Shown here one piece after another: positions 1 to 5,662 of a DNA stretch of 5,662 nucleotides. The DNA comes from Halomonas sp. (lineage in GTDB: Bacteria > Pseudomonadota > Gammaproteobacteria > Pseudomonadales > Oleiphilaceae). Made by a program: the position numbers and the translations under genes. The notes under the pieces are model-generated. The model had not been told where the DNA came from and searched no databases. It saw only the letters and a list, made by a program, of their open reading frames with translations. The stretch is taken from the NCBI GenBank assembly GCA_007135745.1, contig SLIH01000423.1:1-5662 (forward strand), given 5' to 3'. Positions within the stretch are counted from its first letter, which is position 1, and each line of letters starts with the position of its first letter.

Positions 1-1485
<1,485 letters not shown>

Positions 1486-1489
1486 TCGG

Positions 1490-1501
1490 CCCGGATCCGG
1501 G
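1490..1501. repeat. 12-bp perfect palindrome just after the ligA stop codon
   Basis: CCCGGATCCGGG begins five bases after the ligA stop. As RNA it could fold as a 4-bp stem with a GATC loop, extended by a G-U and a G-C pair. No run of T follows, so it is a poor match to an intrinsic terminator. It might stabilise the 3' end of the ligA transcript. No function can be assigned with confidence. Confidence 0.4.
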
Positions 1502-1543
1502 TCCGCGAACGGGACTGCATCACAAAACACCTTTCCGCCAACC

Positions 1544-1567
1544 CAATCTGAGAACCAGCGCAGATTG
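1544..1567. repeat. Inverted repeat, 7-bp arms and 10-nt spacer, between ligA and the lipoprotein gene
   Basis: CAATCTG (1544-1550) and CAGATTG (1561-1567) are perfect inverted arms around a 10-nt spacer. The repeat lies 58 nt after the ligA stop and 145 nt before the lipoprotein start. There is no downstream T-tract, so a classical terminator is unlikely. It partly overlaps the weak -35-like TTGAAA at 1565-1570, so it could be a regulator site or a chance hairpin. The rest of the 226-nt gap (1486-1711) holds only weaker structure, for example GCTGG at 1626-1630 with CCAGC at 1640-1644. I see no RNA gene or convincing small ORF in it. Confidence 0.4.
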
Positions 1568-1591
1568 AAACTTCAGGCAATGCAATACCAT
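1565..1591 (+). promoter_or_regulatory. Weak sigma-70-like promoter candidate for the lipoprotein gene
   Basis: TTGAAA (1565-1570) matches the -35 consensus at four of six positions. TACCAT (1586-1591) matches the -10 consensus at four of six. The spacer is 15 nt, shorter than the preferred 17. It would give a 5' leader of about 110 nt before the chosen start at 1712. A promoter is expected here because the gap after ligA is long, but this particular match is poor and may be chance. Confidence 0.2.
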
Positions 1592-1711
1592 AGGGTCTGC
1601 CTGCCAGCACACCGGAATCCGGATTGCTGGCGACTGTAACCAGCCGTGCTTTGATTGTGGCCGAGCAGGAAGCCGGTCGGCGGGGAAAGTTCAGTGACAC
1701 GGGAATATCCT

Positions 1712-4441
1712 ATGAAGATGAAGTCGGGAATTGCGATGGGTGCCGAGCGTTGCCTGCTTGCTGGCGCTTTTGCATTTCTGCTCTATGGTTGCGGGGATAC
1801 CAGCCAGTCTCCTGAAAATCCCACCATCCTGGGCACGCCTCCCTCAACCGCGTATCTGGGCGTGGATTACAACTACAATTTTGGTGCCGCAGGCGGCGAC
1901 AATCTCCTCGATTTTTCCCTGTCCAATGCGCCCTCCTGGTTGGCCCTGGAGGAAACCACCAACTCCGCACGACCGGGGATAGTCCTGCGTGGTGTACCCG
2001 GAAGGACCGGGGGAGATCGTGGCGAGTCGGATCTGGGCCGCTACGAGAATATCCGTATCACCGGGACAGATGGCAATATTCTGGGTGACGGCGGTTTTGA
2101 GATCCAGGTAAGGCACAATCCGTTGCAGCTCGAAAATATCACAGTCCAGGAAGGCCGGCCCTTCACACCCTCGGTCGACCCCAATCAGGAAGATGTCTGT
2201 GAATTCCCGGATATGGACGAAAGCCCCATTGTCGAGGTGACACACAAAAACCTTGCTGTGGGTGACGACGATGACTTCAATATGGCATCCAGGGAATATC
2301 GAGCCTTTCCCATATTGATTCCGGTTCGCCTGGAGCAGCCCTCCGTTGAGCCCGTCAAAGTCCGGTTCCGCATTACCGAGGAGACGCCAAGGCAGGATGT
2401 TGATGGTTGTGCGGGTGACGACGACAGGCCATGCGAATACGAATCACGTAACCGAAGCCGCGCGATCTATGGTGAGGATTTTGCGCTCCATGATCCGGAT
2501 GTTTTTTCTGCTCCGCCCGAATATCTGGACTACAGAGTGGAGACGCCACTCAGCCAACAGTTCAGTGAAACCGAGGGCAAGGGCGTTCTGACCTTTGAGC
2601 CCGGGATTACCACATGTTTTATTCGGGCCTGGGTATTTGATGACCATTTTGCTGAGCGCGATGAAAACTTTCTGGTTGAATTGGAGGAAGTGACCGAAGG
2701 GCTGGCAACCGTTGATGGCGTTGGCGCGTCGTCGGCAAGACGGGTGACTATTGAAGATAACGCTCCGGAGCTGGAACTGAAGCCAGCGGAGACCGTTATA
2801 ACCCGGAACGTTCCCACCGAATTTACGGCATTACTGGATAGCCCCAACTCGACAGGCGAGACTCTCTACTCCGCCTTGCTGGTGAACGATCTGGATCTGG
2901 TACTGGAAGAGGGTGATCCTGATTACGAGATAAAGCTCAGTTTCAAGGGGCAGGAAGAAACCTTCAGATTCAGCGCAGACGACGATCATATCGAAAATGT
3001 CCCTCTTCATATTTATTTTGCCCCCGGTGAACAGGAGGTTCAGTTTGAGGTGACCGTGCTGGCCGATTCCGGAGAGCCGCAGAGAGAGGAGGAATCATTC
3101 GAGGTTATTTCCGATCAGGATAGACAATTCGGTCGTGAAAACTTTGTGCGTCACGCCGATCAGTCCACTGAGGTATACATCAATGACTGGATTGATGAAG
3201 TGAGCTTCGTGCTCAATGATCCTGTGATGGTAGTGGGTGACTTTGGTGAACTCTATTATGCCGGCATGGACGGTAATGAGCTGAACATTCGGAGTATCAA
3301 CCGCCTGGGGAGTCAGGACGAATCGGACCCTGATACAGCGAATCTGGTGCCCGGTGAGGAGCAGTTTACCAATACATCTGCCCAAAGTGCGCCCAGACTG
3401 GCATTTGCCAGCGTCAATACGGGAACAAGAAATGACCCCGAACGGCGGCGTTATCTCGCTTTCGGCTATACATCTGAGGCTGAAAATATTGAACTGGGAT
3501 TGTTCCGGTCGATTCTCGATGATGAAGATGAAGAGGGCGAGAAAGAACTGCAATGGCTATACAGCCCCAGGCAACAGGGTGGCGGTAATGCCGAACTCCG
3601 GGATCTGGACTTCCGGTCGTCTGACAGGCTTGTTTTTGGGGGCATGGCGGACGGAAACTGGGAGACTCCAGAAGGCACCCGCACTGCGGCGGGGGACTTT
3701 GATATTCTCGTTGGTCAGATCGAGTCCTCTGGCAGCGCCGATGAAGAGGAGAGCGCTGATCTGCAGTGGACAAACCTGGTCGGAACCCCTCTGGAAGACC
3801 AGTTGATCGGCCTGGACGTAGGCGGGACCGCCATTCGTGCGGTAGGCTGGACCTTGGGGGATCTGGTCCCGGACGATGCGCTTGGCGGAGCCGACTTTTT
3901 CGACCTCAGCTTCTCACCTGCGGATGGCGAACTTACCGGGGAAGGGCAGAGTGGTACCGACGACGATGACAAGTGGACAACGATAGCGGCAGGGTCTGGC
4001 CTGGTCCTTGGTGGTACTGGACGGCGACTTTACGAGACGGATGAATTCAATATTATTGATCCGGAGTCACCGACAACCGAGTCCGGGGAAGCCGACAATC
4101 CGTTTGTCATGATGCTTGGCGCCACCAATCGTGTAAATGCGATTGCAAACCTTGGCCAGAGTGGGTCTCCGGTCGCCAGAGAGCTGACCGCTCTGGCACG
4201 CTCTGGCTCCACGATTATCGCTGGTGGTAAATCGGACGGCGATTCAGGTGCCTTTCTCTCACTCCTGAACCGGGAGGGGGGAGAGCTGGAAGAAGAATGG
4301 CGAATGGCGCTTGAGGGTGCGGTGTCGATTGCGGGTCTGAATATTCATGAAGGCCGGAAAATCTTCGTGCTCCTTGAAGACGGTAACGGCCAGTATCGCG
4401 TCCGGCTCTTCAATCTTCAGGGGAACCAGCTGACGCAGTAA
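1712..4441 (+). CDS. Large acidic lipoprotein: Ig/cadherin-like, Calx-beta and beta-propeller domains; function unknown
   Basis: This gene encodes 909 residues from the ATG at 1712, chosen because it gives the lysine-rich n-region MKMK and has GGGA at 1701-1704, 7 nt upstream. ATG 1718, ATG 1736 and GTG 1655 are in-frame alternatives. A hydrophobic stretch ends in the lipobox LYGC, so Cys27 should be lipidated. Asp is at +3 rather than +2, which under E. coli Lol rules favours outer-membrane sorting. Residues ~36-136 resemble a putative Ig (He_PIG) or cadherin-like domain (LLDFSLSNAPSWLAL). Residues ~197-349 form a Calx-beta domain (GVLTFEPGITT, ERDENFLVELEE, RRVTIEDNAP), and ~351-493 form a second, weaker one (YFAPGEQEVQFEV, EESFEV). 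Residues ~500-906 carry seven repeats like SBBP propeller blades. The protein is very rich in Asp and Glu and has four further cysteines (163, 233, 241, 302). Such domains usually act in surface adhesion or protein binding. The actual role is unknown, and no catalytic motif is seen. Confidence 0.9.
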   Translation: MKMKSGIAMGAERCLLAGAFAFLLYGCGDTSQSPENPTILGTPPSTAYLGVDYNYNFGAAGGDNLLDFSLSNAPSWLALEETTNSARPGIVLRGVPGRTGGDRGESDLGRYENIRITGTDGNILGDGGFEIQVRHNPLQLENITVQEGRPFTPSVDPNQEDVCEFPDMDESPIVEVTHKNLAVGDDDDFNMASREYRAFPILIPVRLEQPSVEPVKVRFRITEETPRQDVDGCAGDDDRPCEYESRNRSRAIYGEDFALHDPDVFSAPPEYLDYRVETPLSQQFSETEGKGVLTFEPGITTCFIRAWVFDDHFAERDENFLVELEEVTEGLATVDGVGASSARRVTIEDNAPELELKPAETVITRNVPTEFTALLDSPNSTGETLYSALLVNDLDLVLEEGDPDYEIKLSFKGQEETFRFSADDDHIENVPLHIYFAPGEQEVQFEVTVLADSGEPQREEESFEVISDQDRQFGRENFVRHADQSTEVYINDWIDEVSFVLNDPVMVVGDFGELYYAGMDGNELNIRSINRLGSQDESDPDTANLVPGEEQFTNTSAQSAPRLAFASVNTGTRNDPERRRYLAFGYTSEAENIELGLFRSILDDEDEEGEKELQWLYSPRQQGGGNAELRDLDFRSSDRLVFGGMADGNWETPEGTRTAAGDFDILVGQIESSGSADEEESADLQWTNLVGTPLEDQLIGLDVGGTAIRAVGWTLGDLVPDDALGGADFFDLSFSPADGELTGEGQSGTDDDDKWTTIAAGSGLVLGGTGRRLYETDEFNIIDPESPTTESGEADNPFVMMLGATNRVNAIANLGQSGSPVARELTALARSGSTIIAGGKSDGDSGAFLSLLNREGGELEEEWRMALEGAVSIAGLNIHEGRKIFVLLEDGNGQYRVRLFNLQGNQLTQ

Positions 4442-4443
4442 TC

Positions 4444-4480
4444 ATGCGATGAATCGAACGGGCGGCTCTTCGCATCGTTC
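4444..4480. terminator. Possible hairpins at the convergent junction of the lipoprotein and CBS genes
   Basis: The two genes converge with only 37 bp between their stop codons. ATGCGA (4444-4449) pairs with TCGCAT (4470-4475). Alternatively, GAACG (4456-4460) pairs with CGTTC (4476-4480). The two stems overlap in extent and could not both form fully. Neither is followed by a T-tract on either strand. This is the natural place for bidirectional termination, but the sequence gives only weak support for an intrinsic terminator, and Rho-dependent termination is equally possible. Confidence 0.25.
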
Positions 4481-5111
4481 AGATCGTGGTGTGCAAAGGG
4501 CTTGATTCCGCGTACAGCCGCAAAAAATCACTGCTGGTAATGACGCCCGTGGGCTGGTTGTTCTGGTCAATCACCAGGGCCGCACTCAACTGATAGGCGA
4601 GCATCTGCTGTGCCAGTTGATGGGCGTCGGTTTCCGGTGTGACAGTAACAAAGGCCGGAAGCTCGATGTCCATCAGGCTTTTGCTGGCACCTCCCTGCTG
4701 CCAGAGTGCTTCCAACACCCATTCCCGGTCGATCAGACCCGCAACATCACCCTGCACTGATGTCACCACCAGATGATGAACGGAATTCTCATCCATTCGG
4801 GTGAGGGCTGCCCTCAGTTCCTGGGACGCCTCGATGGAAAGGATTTTTCGTGAGGCCAGCCGTGCCGAGGGGAGGTAGGGGATTTCCGATTCGGGCTGGT
4901 CACTGGATTCTTCCTGATATTCCTGCAGGGCCCGTCGCGCGTTGCTCGGGTAATCCGTGCGAAAGCGTGTCGGGTCCACGGGCTGTTCCGCATTGCCGAC
5001 GGAGGCATTGATCGGATCCGGCTGGCCACGATCCGCCACCCGCCGTGCCCTAAAGGCTTCCGGCAGCCGCGTTCCCAGGGGACGGCCCGGCTCTGCAACG
5101 TGAATAACCAT
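4479..5111 (-). CDS. CBS-domain-pair protein with a polar N-terminal extension
   Basis: The protein has 210 residues. The ATG at 5111 is well supported by GGAG (plus-strand 5119-5122) 7 nt upstream. Residues ~1-80 are polar and rich in Pro, Asp, Arg and Gln, with no signal peptide or membrane segment, and are probably largely disordered. Residues ~84-140 form a first CBS domain (LSIEASQELRAALTRMDENS, HHLVVTS, GDVAGLIDRE). Residues ~145-202 form the second (FVTVTPETDAHQLAQQML, SAALVIDQNNQPTGVITSSD). The GVITSSDFLR strand-helix is typical of the family. CBS pairs (Bateman modules) usually bind adenosyl ligands such as AMP, ATP or SAM and regulate an attached or partner protein. No effector domain is attached here, so this is probably a stand-alone cytoplasmic sensor with an unidentified ligand and partner. 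It lies 93 bp downstream of mnmC on the same strand and converges with the lipoprotein gene. The family call is strong and the function unknown. Confidence 0.93.
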   Translation of the reverse strand: MVIHVAEPGRPLGTRLPEAFRARRVADRGQPDPINASVGNAEQPVDPTRFRTDYPSNARRALQEYQEESSDQPESEIPYLPSARLASRKILSIEASQELRAALTRMDENSVHHLVVTSVQGDVAGLIDREWVLEALWQQGGASKSLMDIELPAFVTVTPETDAHQLAQQMLAYQLSAALVIDQNNQPTGVITSSDFLRLYAESSPLHTTI

Positions 5112-5128
5112 CCGGCATCTCCAGTTTA

Positions 5129-5149
5129 ATAACCTTCATTAAAGGTTAT
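5129..5149. repeat. Perfect inverted repeat (8-bp arms, 5-nt spacer) in front of the CBS-domain gene
   Basis: ATAACCTT (5129-5136) and AAGGTTAT (5142-5149) are exact inverted arms around CATTA. The repeat lies 17 bp upstream of the CBS gene start and overlaps the -10 candidate of that gene. The arms are AT-rich and no U-tract follows on the minus strand, which argues against a terminator for mnmC. The symmetry and position fit a dimeric-repressor operator or a 5'-UTR hairpin next to the ribosome binding site. The cognate regulator is unknown. Confidence 0.6.
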
Positions 5150-5172
5150 CGGCAGGCTACTGAAAAACTCAA
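5145..5172 (-). promoter_or_regulatory. Candidate sigma-70 promoter for the CBS-domain gene
   Basis: Read on the minus strand, TTGAGT (plus 5167-5172) is a -35 candidate and GATAAC (plus 5145-5150) a -10 candidate, each matching consensus at four of six positions, with a 16-nt spacer. Transcription would start inside the inverted repeat and leave a short leader holding the GGAG ribosome binding site. The CBS gene may instead be read through from mnmC, so this is a moderate candidate only. Confidence 0.35.
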
Positions 5173-5204
5173 GTTCCAGGCAGCTTGTCGGATCACACGC
5201 TAAC

Positions 5205-5662
5205 TCACAGGAACCGCTCGGGTGAGAGGCGTCGTACCAGATCCGGTTCGAGCAAAGGGGCCTCGGAGTTCAGTTGGCGCGCCAGATGATCCGCCAGCAG
5301 AGGCGCGTAAGCCAGCCCTTTGCTGCCCAGCCCGGTGATTACGGACAACGAGTGATCCGGTGCGATCGGACCAGCCAACGGCAGGTGATCAGGCAGTGTG
5401 GCCCGGAAGCCCACCGCGGCCTCATAATCGCTGTTTTTGTCCCAGCACCTCGCCAGGGCCGGAAGCCATTCGCCAAGCCGGTCCAGATTCTGGAGGTGAC
5501 TGGATTGTCGGGGTTCAGGCTCCGGATCGTCCCGGTCAAAGGTCGCCCCTACAATCTGTGTTCCCCCCAATGGCGGTAGCGTGTAGCCTCCGCCACAGAT
5601 GACCGCGCGGGGTATTTCTTCAGGTACCGCCGGCATGAAAGAAATCTGGCCTCTTATGGATC
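5205..5662 (-). CDS. mnmC: MnmC-type FAD-dependent tRNA-modification oxidoreductase, C-terminal part only
   Basis: In enterobacterial-type MnmC, the C-terminal FAD-dependent domain removes the carboxymethyl group from cmnm5(s2)U34 of tRNA, and the N-terminal domain then methylates nm5(s2)U34 to mnm5(s2)U34. The minus-strand frame is open to the right edge, giving about 152 residues before the TGA at 5205-5207. The Met at 5636 is internal, because SIRGQISF lies just before it and matches the RGQ-containing strand of MnmC. Further family signatures are GGGYTLPP, the conserved GFRATLPDHLPLAGPI, the FAD-contacting GLGSKGLAYAPLLADHLA, and a C-terminal LSPERFL resembling the LNPNRLW of E. coli MnmC. 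Most of the FAD domain and any N-terminal methyltransferase half lie outside the window. This could therefore be fused MnmC or a stand-alone MnmC2/DadA-type oxidoreductase. The CBS gene follows 93 bp downstream on the same strand. Confidence 0.87.
   Translation of the reverse strand, partial: SIRGQISFMPAVPEEIPRAVICGGGYTLPPLGGTQIVGATFDRDDPEPEPRQSSHLQNLDRLGEWLPALARCWDKNSDYEAAVGFRATLPDHLPLAGPIAPDHSLSVITGLGSKGLAYAPLLADHLARQLNSEAPLLEPDLVRRLSPERFL

Noticed and set aside
1655..1711. N-terminal extension of the lipoprotein from the GTG at 1655
   Set aside because: It would put 19 extra polar residues ahead of the signal peptide. The ATG at 1712 gives a normal n-region and lipobox distance.
3095..3806. 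ORFs in other frames within the lipoprotein gene (for example 3095-3553 minus and 3354-3806 plus)
   Set aside because: They lie entirely inside a well-supported coding frame and have no family signature or credible ribosome binding site.
3956..3973. DDDDK, an enterokinase-like site, in the lipoprotein
   Set aside because: It is one of several acidic runs in this protein. Enterokinase is an animal protease, so the match has no biological meaning here.
5129..5149. The inverted repeat before the CBS gene read as an intrinsic terminator for mnmC
   Set aside because: The stem is AT-rich and no U-tract follows on the minus strand; an operator or leader hairpin fits better.

Overview
The window looks like ordinary chromosome from a gammaproteobacterium. 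The DNA is fairly G+C-rich, LigA closely resembles the E. coli-type enzyme, and the edge gene resembles the C-terminal half of gammaproteobacterial MnmC. The very acidic exported protein would fit a marine or halophilic species such as a Marinobacter relative. That placement is inference from protein character, not a database result.

Layout. Positions 1-1485 (+) hold the 3' three quarters of ligA, the NAD-dependent DNA ligase. Positions 1486-1711 are non-coding and contain short inverted repeats and only a weak promoter candidate. Positions 1712-4441 (+) encode a 909-residue predicted lipoprotein of unknown function. It has a putative Ig/cadherin-like domain, one clear and one probable Calx-beta domain, and a C-terminal repeat region read here as a seven-bladed SBBP-like beta-propeller. 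After a 37-bp convergent junction, 4479-5111 (-) encodes a protein with a CBS-domain pair and a long polar N-terminal extension. A 93-bp gap with a perfect 8-bp inverted repeat over a possible promoter separates it from the 3' end of mnmC at 5205-5662 (-), which runs off the right edge.

How the genes work together. ligA (replication and repair) and mnmC (tRNA wobble-uridine modification) are housekeeping genes with no evident link to the two uncharacterised genes between them. The lipoprotein is probably its own transcription unit or a distal read-through partner of ligA. The CBS gene lies downstream of mnmC on the same strand and could be co-transcribed with it or driven by its own promoter. 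I saw no mobile element, CRISPR array, RNA gene or phage gene, and no convincing undescribed multi-gene system. The most unusual content is the lipoprotein's domain architecture and the operator-like repeat in front of the CBS gene.
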